23,181 nt of DNA, from IMG/VR virus record IMGVR_UViG_3300050821_007656, positions 1 to 23,181 of that record. One strand, 5' to 3'. The position numbers and the translations under genes are program-made. The notes below the pieces were generated by a model, which worked only from the letters and a program-made list of their open reading frames with translations, was not told the origin of the DNA and searched no databases. Every line of letters starts with the position of its first letter. Position 1 is the stretch's first letter. Positions 7,465-14,314 of this stretch are shown here, piece after piece. This stretch comes from a virus.

Positions 7465-8109
7465 ATGCCAACACCGCCAGTTCCACTTCCGCCACAACCC
7501 GGTCCGATCATCCCTATCCCAGGCCCACCGCCTGTTGCCGGACTGGAAGACGCTCAGCAAATCATTGCGGCCATGCAAGCTGTCGTCGTGGCCGTGAAGA
7601 ATCTTTCGGCCACGATGCAGACGCACTTGTGGGCCAGCCCGTTCGGAGCGACGCCACAAAACGTCGTTGACAACCTCAATGCCGAGGGGCAGGCGGCTCA
7701 AATCCTTGGCGACCACGACGCCTACATCAATGCCGCTAGCGATACGGCTCCGGGCTTGCCGCTGGCCATGCAGCCCGGCTGGTCCTATGCGACGGCCGTC
7801 GGTGGTGCGGTGAATCTCATGGGCCCGGCAAGCGTGCTTGTTGTCACCGGCCTTGCGACTGTGGTTCATGGGCAAGCCGTCCAAACCACGGCCAACGGCA
7901 ACGACACAGACGGCAACGTATCGGGGAGCTACAATGGAACGTGTGCCGTGACGTGCAGCGATGCGAAAGCCGTGTTCCCAGCCACGGTGACTTTCGGGCA
8001 GGGCGTGGCGAGTTTTTCCGTGACGTTCAACACGGTGGGGCCGCAGACGCTGACGTTGACGGACGCGACCAATAATCTGAGCGTCACGGTACAGGTGACG
8101 GTGACATGA
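7465..8109 (+). CDS. Pro-rich protein with C-terminal Ig-like domain
   Basis: A 214-residue protein starting three bases after the fibre gene. Residues 3-26 are Pro-rich (PPVPLPPQPGPIIPIPGPPP). Residues 27-60 form a helix. Residues from about 140 to the end look like a bacterial Ig-like beta sandwich (VTFGQGVASFSVTFNTVGPQ, then LTLTDATNNLSVTVQVTV). Ig-like domains are common on phage tail and head surface proteins. It is probably an accessory tail or adhesion protein partnered with the fibre. Confidence 0.55.
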   Translation: MPTPPVPLPPQPGPIIPIPGPPPVAGLEDAQQIIAAMQAVVVAVKNLSATMQTHLWASPFGATPQNVVDNLNAEGQAAQILGDHDAYINAASDTAPGLPLAMQPGWSYATAVGGAVNLMGPASVLVVTGLATVVHGQAVQTTANGNDTDGNVSGSYNGTCAVTCSDAKAVFPATVTFGQGVASFSVTFNTVGPQTLTLTDATNNLSVTVQVTVT

Positions 8110-8297
8110 GAGAAGGAAAATGCAAAGCCTGTGATGGCACCGGCTGCGCGACGTGTGAAGGCACCGGTATTACAGAACGCGACGTGACGCTTGGACTTCA
8201 CATCCTCCGACTGCTGTTTTCTTTCATAGGGATCGGGATTATAATTTGCAAACTACGCTCGGCAAGGTGCAGGAAAGTTACCCCCAGTGGCTTGTAG
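8106..8297 (+). CDS. DnaJ-type zinc-motif membrane protein
   Basis: A 63-residue protein overlapping the previous stop (ATGA). It begins with CKACDGTGCATCEGTG, two CxxCxGxG-type repeats like those of the DnaJ zinc domain. A hydrophobic helix (ILRLLFSFIGIGIIIC) and a basic tail follow. It looks like a zinc knuckle tethered to the inner membrane. Function unknown. Confidence 0.55.
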   Translation: MREGKCKACDGTGCATCEGTGITERDVTLGLHILRLLFSFIGIGIIICKLRSARCRKVTPSGL

Positions 8298-8337
8298 CCG
8301 TCGCCTTGCCGGGCTAAACAACGAAGGAGCTTTTGAA

Positions 8338-8658
8338 ATGAAATGTCTATTCAGTCTCGCGGCGGCAATTGCCGTCATATTCGCCGTGGCTTGCATCGTC
8401 GCGGATGAACCAGTTTCGCACGGATACGGGCGACCGGCAGTCCATCCGACGACCGACTTGTCGTCCAGCGGAAACGTCATTGATACGTCCGGTTGGAACG
8501 ACGACGAATTGGCTGTCACCATCCCCTGCTACGGTACGGGCCAGAGTATCATCGGCAAGACGATGAAGGCCGGGAAGAAGCTGCGATTTGTGTTCGTCAA
8601 TGACCGCGAAGTGCGGATCGAGAAAGCCGAATTCAAGCTCCTAACTCCTAACTCCTAA
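8338..8658 (+). CDS. Small secreted protein ending in a heptamer tract
   Basis: A 106-residue protein with a GAAGGAGC ribosome-binding site and an N-terminal signal peptide (CLFSLAAAIAVIFAVACIVA). The Cys near the end of the hydrophobic run might allow lipidation, but there is no clear lipobox. The mature part is beta-rich (DDELAVTIPCYGTGQSIIG, then KKLRFVFVNDREVRIEKAEF). The last codons and the stop lie inside the CTCCTAA tandem repeat, so copy-number change would alter the C-terminus. Confidence 0.55.
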   Translation: MKCLFSLAAAIAVIFAVACIVADEPVSHGYGRPAVHPTTDLSSSGNVIDTSGWNDDELAVTIPCYGTGQSIIGKTMKAGKKLRFVFVNDREVRIEKAEFKLLTPNS

Positions 8659-8686
8659 CTCCTAACTCCTAACTCCTAACTCCTAA
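8638..8686 (+). repeat. Seven tandem copies of CTCCTAA
   Basis: Seven perfect 7-base units in 49 bases. The array begins inside the last codons of the secreted-protein gene, supplies its stop codon, and ends seven bases before the ATG at 8693. Each unit carries TAA. Gain or loss of a unit would change the frame at the 3' end of the upstream gene and the spacing to the next start. Confidence 0.9.
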
Positions 8687-8692
8687 ATTCCC

Positions 8693-9583
8693 ATGCTGTC
8701 ATTACTCGGCATCCTCGACAACGGCGCGGGCTACTCCGCCACGTCCGCGCTCCTGATCCAGAACCCCGGCACGGCGAGCGAGTTGTGGTGGAACGGCTCG
8801 GCCTTCGTGCCGGCGGGGAGCCTCACCATCGGCCAGGCATACACCTCGGGCGGCACGGCGATCATCGCCGGCGTGCAAAACACGTTGAGCGGAGGAAGCT
8901 GGAACGGCCGCTGGCTGTTCGTCGCCCCCTCGGGTATTGACCAGACGCAGAGCTATAAGTTCTTGATATTCGCCGGGGCCGTGCCCGTCGAGCAGGAGCA
9001 GATCGGCGAATACAGTTGGAACGGCATCCTCTTCGACCTCTATTCGCTCCTGCAATACGTGAGCGGATCGAGCGGCCCGATGCAGTTCACCGCCATCGCA
9101 TTAGCGAATGCGCCGAGCGGCGGAGGTGGCAGCGGCGGCGCTACGGCGGCGCAAGTCTGGTCGTATACCACGCGGACGCTGACAGGCACCAGCGGCGCGA
9201 TCGGTCCCACGGCAGGCGCGAACCTTGCACCGATTCCGGCAAGCGTCGTGCCAAACCAGAGCGTTGATCTATCGGCCGCGGTATATGAGTCTGGGCAGCT
9301 CCCGACGCAATCTGGCACGAGCACGATCGTCTACACGATCTGGGACGTCGAGCAAGACCAGGCAGTGCCCGGGCAATCAGCCGTATCGCTGACGGTGGCT
9401 AGCGTGCTGAGCAATACGCTACTGAGCGACGCAGAGGCCACGAACTACAATTTCCGCTTCACGCCGGCGATCGGCTTGGGCCAGCCGTTCCCGCACCAAG
9501 GGCGATTCAATGTGGCCGTGACGTTCGCGCCAACCAGCGGGCAAGCGTACTACTGCAATTTTGAGGTATGGGCGAAGTGGTAA
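8693..9583 (+). CDS. Probable tail/baseplate-associated protein
   Basis: A 296-residue beta-rich protein. Residues 1-140 form one domain (ALLIQNPGTASELWWNGSAF). A flexible GGGGSGG linker lies at about 143-149. Then comes an AAQVWSYTTRTLTG segment of a kind often seen in phage tail proteins, and a C-terminal beta domain ending FEVWAKW. No ribosome-binding site is obvious because the heptamer tract lies directly upstream. It closes the tail-side block before the terminase and is probably structural. Confidence 0.5.
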   Translation: MLSLLGILDNGAGYSATSALLIQNPGTASELWWNGSAFVPAGSLTIGQAYTSGGTAIIAGVQNTLSGGSWNGRWLFVAPSGIDQTQSYKFLIFAGAVPVEQEQIGEYSWNGILFDLYSLLQYVSGSSGPMQFTAIALANAPSGGGGSGGATAAQVWSYTTRTLTGTSGAIGPTAGANLAPIPASVVPNQSVDLSAAVYESGQLPTQSGTSTIVYTIWDVEQDQAVPGQSAVSLTVASVLSNTLLSDAEATNYNFRFTPAIGLGQPFPHQGRFNVAVTFAPTSGQAYYCNFEVWAKW

Positions 9584-9782
9584 GAATGGCGATGCTTGGT
9601 AATCCTGGTAAGATAGGCTATGCGAAAAAGGTACTTCCCAGGACTTATTCGCCAGACTGCCACGCTGGCCAAACCGGAGAAAAACTTTCTTCCCCTTTTC
9701 GGGGGGAGTGCGGATAAACCGCAGGAATTCTATTTCGTGTCCAGAATGATTTCAACCCGCTGACGGGTTATTTAAGCGAGAA
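9584..9782 (+). promoter_or_regulatory. Gap before terminase with two hairpins
   Basis: This stretch has no convincing gene. CTTCCCC (9689-9695) pairs with GGGGGAG (9702-9708). AACCCG (9754-9759) pairs with CGGGTT (9764-9769), 14 bases before the terminase start. Neither has a real T-run. They may be processing or attenuation hairpins between the tail block and the terminase block. A 43-codon ORF at 9586-9717 is not convincing. Confidence 0.4.
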
Positions 9783-11918
9783 ATGCCAAGAAAAGCCCTG
9801 ACCGGTGAGGCCAAAGCGAACGCGGCCCGTGCGAAGCTCATTCGCGCCGGCGAACGCTCCTACGCGAAGACCGCGGCCCACAACGAAATTGGAGACATTC
9901 CGCCGCCGAAGGATTTGGCAGGCCGGGAATCCTATCGTTTCGACCTGCACGGCTTCCTGTGCCGCTACTTCAGCGTGGCCGGCGAAATGCGACCGTTCAG
10001 CCGGGACCACATTCGGGCGATCAAGCGCCTGCAAAACATCATCGTTGACGGCGGCCGCATGGCCCTCTCGGTCTTCCGGGGTTGGGCCAAGACCTGGATT
10101 TTCGAGCGCGCGGCGATTTGGGCGATCGTGTACGCACACAGGGCCTTCGTGGTGGTCTACGCCGCAACGAAGCCGCTCGCCAAAGGCAGCCTGGACGACT
10201 CGATCAAGCTCGAATTCTACGAGAATGACCGCCTGGCGGCCGATTTCCCGGAAATCTGCCTGCCATTCCGCCACCTGGAGCAAAAAGCCCAGAGGGCCGG
10301 CCAAACGCAGTACGGCGAGCCTACGGGCTGCCGCTGGCTTGCCGACCGGCTGGTCTTCGCGAAATGCCTCACGGCGGCCGGGGAGTGGGCGGAAGCCTCC
10401 GGCGCGACGCTGGTGGTTCGCGGCATCATCGGCGGTACGCGCGGCCTCAAGAAAGGCAACACGCGACCTGACTGCGTTTTCGTCGATGACCCCCAGACCG
10501 ACAAATCGGCCCGCAGCCCGGCACAAATCGACGGGCTCATGGCGATCATCACCAAGGGCCTTCTTTCGCTTGGCGGCCACTTCACGCGCCCGCTGGCGAT
10601 TTGCGTGATCGGGAGCGTAATCGAGCCCAACGACCTGATGGAACGACTGTTGGGCATGCCGGAGTGGCAGGGCGAGCGGATCAAGATGATCCAGCACTTC
10701 GCTTCGGCGCATGAAACGTTGTGGCTCGGCCAGTATGCGGCGATCATCATGGGCTACGACCGCAGCAATCCGGATGCCCCTGAAAAGGCCCGTGCCGAGG
10801 CCACGGCATTCTACGCGGCCCACCAGGAGGAAATGGACGCGGGCTGCGTCGTGACCTGGCAGGGCTGCTACGGCCACGGCGAGCTTTCGGCGGTCCAACA
10901 CGCCTACAACCAGTTCATCGTTCTTAAAAAACGCGTGTTCTGGGCAGAAATGCAATCCAGCCCGCTCTCGGCCGACGAAGCGGGGTATATGCTTCCGGCC
11001 GGAAAGCTGGCTCAGAAGCAAAGCGGGTGGGACCGAGGCGTCGTTCCGACCGCGGCGACGATCCTGACGGCCTTCGTCGACGTCCAGGGGGCCTTCCTGC
11101 CCTACGCCGTTTGCGCGTGGGAGCCTGGCTTTACGGGCCATGTGATCGAATATGGCGCCTTCCCGCCGCAACAGCGGCGATACTACACCCTCGATACTGC
11201 GCTGCCGACGATGGAAGCGTACCTGGTAGGTCACGGCCACGAGGAGTTGCGCGGGCAGGGCCTTGACGCCATCGTGGCGGCGGGGCTGGATTATGCCCTG
11301 CGGCAGCTCAACGAGCGTCGCTACAGGAAGCCCGACGGCGCCGAACACGCGATTGATCAAATCCTGGTTGACACCGGCTGGCGCGATTATCTGGTCTTCG
11401 CGGCGATCCAACGGCTTAGGCAGCCGGGCCAGACGTTGGCGCGGGTCATGCCGTCCAAGGGCTGGGGCACCACGGCAATCAAGACCATGCCGCGTTTCAA
11501 GCGGGAGAACGGCGATGTGTGGGGGACCGGATGGGGTGCCACGATGCCCAAGGCTGGCCACATGCGACTCGTGACGATCGATACCAATTACGCCAAGACC
11601 TTCCTGCATGAACGTTTTATCGCCGGTATTTCGGGCCGGGCCAGTCTGTCGCTCTATCGGGACGATCCAGGCAACCATGCAATGTTCGCGGACCAGCTGA
11701 CCGACGAAACGCCGCACATGGTAGTTAACAAAACGAACGACATCGAGCTGCTCATGTGGGAACAAAAGCCAGCGGCGAACAACCACTTTCTCGATTGCGT
11801 CGTCGGGTGCGTGACGGGGGCGAGTATGCGCGGGATTCAGCTCGTGGACGTGGAGCCCGCCAAGCGAGCGCCGCGGAAGCGAGTGCCGATTTCACAGATG
11901 ATTAGAGGCGTGCGGTGA
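9783..11918 (+). CDS. Terminase large subunit (GpA-like)
   Basis: A 711-residue packaging ATPase-nuclease that pumps DNA into the prohead. FRGWAKTW at 98-105 fits a variant Walker A loop. CVFVDDP near 233-239 fits Walker B. A nuclease-domain strand ILTAFVDVQGAFLPYAVCAW starts near residue 427, and later Asp candidates are ILVDTGW and FLDCVVG (near 670). Length and the VDVQ pattern fit the lambda-gpA-like class. The C-terminus ends PRKRVPISQMIRGVR, a motif repeated at the start of the next protein. No separate small subunit was recognised upstream. Confidence 0.85.
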   Translation: MPRKALTGEAKANAARAKLIRAGERSYAKTAAHNEIGDIPPPKDLAGRESYRFDLHGFLCRYFSVAGEMRPFSRDHIRAIKRLQNIIVDGGRMALSVFRGWAKTWIFERAAIWAIVYAHRAFVVVYAATKPLAKGSLDDSIKLEFYENDRLAADFPEICLPFRHLEQKAQRAGQTQYGEPTGCRWLADRLVFAKCLTAAGEWAEASGATLVVRGIIGGTRGLKKGNTRPDCVFVDDPQTDKSARSPAQIDGLMAIITKGLLSLGGHFTRPLAICVIGSVIEPNDLMERLLGMPEWQGERIKMIQHFASAHETLWLGQYAAIIMGYDRSNPDAPEKARAEATAFYAAHQEEMDAGCVVTWQGCYGHGELSAVQHAYNQFIVLKKRVFWAEMQSSPLSADEAGYMLPAGKLAQKQSGWDRGVVPTAATILTAFVDVQGAFLPYAVCAWEPGFTGHVIEYGAFPPQQRRYYTLDTALPTMEAYLVGHGHEELRGQGLDAIVAAGLDYALRQLNERRYRKPDGAEHAIDQILVDTGWRDYLVFAAIQRLRQPGQTLARVMPSKGWGTTAIKTMPRFKRENGDVWGTGWGATMPKAGHMRLVTIDTNYAKTFLHERFIAGISGRASLSLYRDDPGNHAMFADQLTDETPHMVVNKTNDIELLMWEQKPAANNHFLDCVVGCVTGASMRGIQLVDVEPAKRAPRKRVPISQMIRGVR

Positions 11919-11938
11919 AGGGGATCAAGGGATGACGA

Positions 11939-12154
11939 ATGCCACGCAAGCGAGTGCCGATAAGCGAGTTCATCAGCGGCAGCGCCGACCGTTCGCTCTT
12001 GACCTGCCCCGGTTGCGGACGCGAGAATGCGTTCTACGTGACCAACACCTGGCGGGCGAGCGGCGCGAAGCGAAGATTGCGAAAGTGTAGATTCTGCGGC
12101 TATGCCGCAAACGAAACGGTTCCCGAACCCATTAGAGACGGAGAGAACGAATGA
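11939..12154 (+). CDS. Zinc-ribbon protein sharing a motif with terminase
   Basis: A 71-residue protein with CPGC and CRFC knuckles around a basic segment (TWRASGAKRRLRKC), a probable nucleic-acid-binding zinc ribbon. Its N-terminus MPRKRVPISEFISG repeats the C-terminus of the terminase 20 bases upstream (PRKRVPISQMIRG). It may work with the terminase or share a partner. The stop overlaps the next start (ATGA). Confidence 0.65.
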   Translation: MPRKRVPISEFISGSADRSLLTCPGCGRENAFYVTNTWRASGAKRRLRKCRFCGYAANETVPEPIRDGENE

Positions 12155-12582
12155 CCTACCGCGAGCAGGACGATACAACGGCCAATGCGCCGCGCAAGCC
12201 GCTTCGCCGCGAAGTCCTCGATTTGTGCCGGGATAACGCGACTATCGCGACCTGCGTCAAGGCATGGCAGCATGGGTTCTGCACCTTCGAAGACGCGATG
12301 ATAAGCGCCGTCTGCGGCCTCGCTACGCAGAATCGTTCCGCGCTTTCGCAACTCGCAAAACTCCTTCAGCACGGCCATCAGTCCGGCGAGATTGCCCTAT
12401 CCGCCGATCAGCAGGCGATTGTTGCGGCGCTTCTCAGGCTGACGCCGGATCAGGCCGGCGCCGCGCGGCGAGCGATGCTCTGCGATGGCGAGGTGTTCCT
12501 GAAACTGCATTCGGGCGACCTGGCCCCCGAAATTATCAATTCATCCCAAGTCCTGATTTCCAAAGAAAGAGAGAACGAATGA
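12151..12582 (+). CDS. Hypothetical helical protein
   Basis: A 143-residue protein translationally coupled to both neighbours by ATGA overlaps. It is largely helical (FEDAMISAVCGLATQNRSAL, then LSADQQAIVAALLRLTPDQ). No motif or family was recognised. It belongs to the small-gene run between terminase and the CRISPR-like cassette. Confidence 0.6.
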   Translation: MTYREQDDTTANAPRKPLRREVLDLCRDNATIATCVKAWQHGFCTFEDAMISAVCGLATQNRSALSQLAKLLQHGHQSGEIALSADQQAIVAALLRLTPDQAGAARRAMLCDGEVFLKLHSGDLAPEIINSSQVLISKERENE

Positions 12583-12824
12583 GCGAGAAACCTATCGAGA
12601 AAAAAGAGCCCAAGACCTTCCATCCCATCGAGGCCGGCATGTCTGCCTTCGAGATCCCTGGCGCGGGCTGCATCATCAAGGTGCAAGGTGTATTCGTGCC
12701 CGGCGCGTGCATCATAGAAGACGAGGGCGTGTTCAAGATTGTGTCCGAAGCCACCGGGCGGCAGGACCAGATTCGGCGCGCTGTTGCCGGCGGCGGCACG
12801 GTCACGTTGATAAGCGAGAAATAA
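12579..12824 (+). CDS. Hypothetical small protein
   Basis: An 81-residue protein starting at the ATG that overlaps the previous stop. Charged N-terminus (EKPIEKKEPKTFHPIEAG), then a beta-rich core (GCIIKVQGVFVPGACIIEDE) and a short tail. It could be a small beta-barrel. No family recognised. Confidence 0.6.
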   Translation: MSEKPIEKKEPKTFHPIEAGMSAFEIPGAGCIIKVQGVFVPGACIIEDEGVFKIVSEATGRQDQIRRAVAGGGTVTLISEK

Positions 12825-12827
12825 GCC

Positions 12828-13331
12828 ATGAGCACAAAAACCGCGCGGATGACCCATCAGCTTCTTGAGCGGATGGCCGACGGGCCTCCGGAAAGCCTCG
12901 AATATTGGGTGATGATGGCCCGGCACGTCGTGGCCCAGTGCCGGTCGATTTGGCGCGATTGCGGATCGGTGGACCGCGAGCCGAATGACGAAAAAATCAT
13001 TGCCGATCTTCGGGCGGAATTGGACCATGAAAAATACGCCAGAAAACGATTGGAGGCGGAGAACGCCAGGCTTCGCGAGCGGACGCTTGATTCGCCAGAG
13101 AAAGCGGCTAGTCCGGCCGGCAGCAAGTCATACAAGTCGTACTGGCGACCGATTGCCTGTCCTCACGGCGGTTGTGCGTGGGTGTGCGACACGATCAAAA
13201 ACGAAACGGTTCCGGCCGGCGTGGCGGCTTTGCTTGAGATCGGCGAGCTTCGCGGACGCCCGCTGGATTGCTTGATTTACGCAGCATTATCCGACGTCTG
13301 CCGCAAACTCTGGCCGGAGGCGTGTCAATGA
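12828..13331 (+). CDS. Coiled-coil protein with Cys knuckle
   Basis: A 167-residue protein. Residues about 55-90 form a coiled coil (LRAELDHEKYARKRLEAEN). The C-terminal domain contains CPHGGCAWVC and further Cys residues, suggesting metal binding or a structural cluster. The stop overlaps the next start (ATGA). Function unknown. Confidence 0.6.
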   Translation: MSTKTARMTHQLLERMADGPPESLEYWVMMARHVVAQCRSIWRDCGSVDREPNDEKIIADLRAELDHEKYARKRLEAENARLRERTLDSPEKAASPAGSKSYKSYWRPIACPHGGCAWVCDTIKNETVPAGVAALLEIGELRGRPLDCLIYAALSDVCRKLWPEACQ

Positions 13332-13588
13332 CCTCCGACGAACTAATCCACGCCATCTCCCAACTCCTTGCCGGCCATCCCACGCCGGAACCAGACGCGG
13401 CCACGGTTATCCAGGCCCGCAAGAATGCGCGGTACATTATCGACCGGCCACGGGACTTCCCGGACGTGCCCGGCATGATCGCGGAGCAGCGCCGGGCCAC
13501 GTTGTTCAGCGTGGCCTGCATGCTGGAATTGGAGCGGCTGCACCCGGTGGCAAAGCCGGTCCCGTTTGCGGAAGGAGTCTTGCGGTAA
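13328..13588 (+). CDS. Hypothetical helical protein
   Basis: An 86-residue protein starting at the ATG that overlaps the previous stop. Helical and hydrophilic (TSDELIHAISQLLAG, later RRATLFSVACMLELERL). The TAA overlaps the next ATG by one base (TAATG). No family recognised. Confidence 0.55.
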   Translation: MTSDELIHAISQLLAGHPTPEPDAATVIQARKNARYIIDRPRDFPDVPGMIAEQRRATLFSVACMLELERLHPVAKPVPFAEGVLR

Positions 13589-13824
13589 TGCACTCGAAAA
13601 CTTTTGAGTTTCCGATCTACAAAGACGAGCGATTGACCGGCGGCCGGTTCCCGGTTATCGATCCAATTGTCGCCAACGCCGTGAACACGCTGGCCGACAA
13701 GGCGGCGGAATTAGTCCGATTGATCGAGTCGTGCTGCCCGCCCTGTGATGACCGAACCGAGGCCGCTAAGAAGGTCGAGGAAGCCGTGATGTGGACCATG
13801 AACGGGATGAGGAAGAACGGATGA
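13588..13824 (+). CDS. Acb2-like cyclic-nucleotide sponge
   Basis: A 78-residue protein. Its C-terminal half (IESCCPPCDDRTEAAKKVE, then EAVMWTMNGMRKNG; residues 46-78) follows the helical-hairpin pattern of Acb2: an acidic helix, a CPP turn, then a helix with a K/LEEA-MW signature. Acb2 proteins form hexamers that sequester CBASS cyclic nucleotides and some Thoeris signals. The usual Arg-Glu after the turn is replaced by DDR here, so ligand range may differ. Small size fits Acb2. The call is from the pattern alone and less certain than the Tad1-like gene. Confidence 0.6.
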   Translation: MHSKTFEFPIYKDERLTGGRFPVIDPIVANAVNTLADKAAELVRLIESCCPPCDDRTEAAKKVEEAVMWTMNGMRKNG

Positions 13825-14192
13825 TTCCGCCGCCAGGCCGGTTGCCATTTTCGTTTGCCGCAACCACCAACTCGAATTCGACGGCGTGGGCCAATGGCAA
13901 GTCGTTCGCCGAATCCATCGTCGAGATTCAATCGATTGAGAAGGACTTCCGCGAGAAAACTCGGCAAGCGGTTGAAGACTTTCGGCGCGCGGCAAAGCCG
14001 TGCGCGCTCTGTGGGCACGTGATGGAGATTGACGACGCCGGGCAAACGGTCACGGTTTGCGTTTGCATGTACGCAGCTATCGCAAGCTGCATTCCGAATG
14101 AGAATCCGAAGAATCCGGATGTTTTTGGAGTCATCGGATGCCTCGATATTCGCTTGGCCCAACCGCTTGACACGCCCGGCGGTTCCGTCTAG
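13821..14192 (+). CDS. Hypothetical protein with Cys knuckles
   Basis: A 123-residue protein starting at the ATG that overlaps the previous stop. A helix (FREKTRQAVEDFRRAAK) leads into a Cys-rich segment with CALCGHVM and CVCMYAAIASC that may bind a metal. Its last codons contain the -35 hexamer of the promoter for the next cassette. Function unknown. Confidence 0.55.
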   Translation: MIPPPGRLPFSFAATTNSNSTAWANGKSFAESIVEIQSIEKDFREKTRQAVEDFRRAAKPCALCGHVMEIDDAGQTVTVCVCMYAAIASCIPNENPKNPDVFGVIGCLDIRLAQPLDTPGGSV

Positions 14193-14195
14193 AAT
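14167..14195 (+). promoter_or_regulatory. Consensus-like promoter of the CRISPR cassette
   Basis: TTGACA (14167-14172), 17 bases, then TAGAAT (14190-14195): 11 of 12 hexamer positions match sigma-70 consensus. It lies in the end of the upstream gene. Transcription should begin near 14202, just before the first GAGACTTGGAC box. It can drive the Cas12/TnpB-like gene and the array as one transcript. Confidence 0.65.
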
Positions 14196-14204
14196 GCCCG
14201 TGTT

Positions 14205-14311
14205 GAGACTTGGACGTTTTCCGAACAAACCGCGGCCGGTTGCTTCGCGCTTCTGACCTGTCCAAGTCTCACGCGCTGGTGATCGGCCGCGGGAAATAGC
14301 GAGACTTGGAC
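14205..14311 (+). promoter_or_regulatory. Three 11-bp boxes, direct-inverted-direct
   Basis: GAGACTTGGAC occurs at 14205-14215 and 14301-14311, and its exact reverse complement GTCCAAGTCTC at 14260-14270. In RNA the middle copy can pair with either outer copy but not both. The third copy ends three bases before the ATG at 14315, so one pairing would lie next to the start codon. As DNA, the first box sits at the predicted transcription start and could be an operator. Confidence 0.7.
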
Positions 14312-14314
14312 AAA

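Noticed and set aside
9586-9717. 43-codon ORF before the terminase, considered as a small terminase subunit
   Set aside because: Too short, no helix-turn-helix, no ribosome-binding site, and mixed third codon positions.
9768-11786. 672-codon open frame on the minus strand
   Set aside because: It mirrors the terminase gene. High-GC third positions leave antisense frames open, and its product is Arg/His-rich with no recognisable domain.
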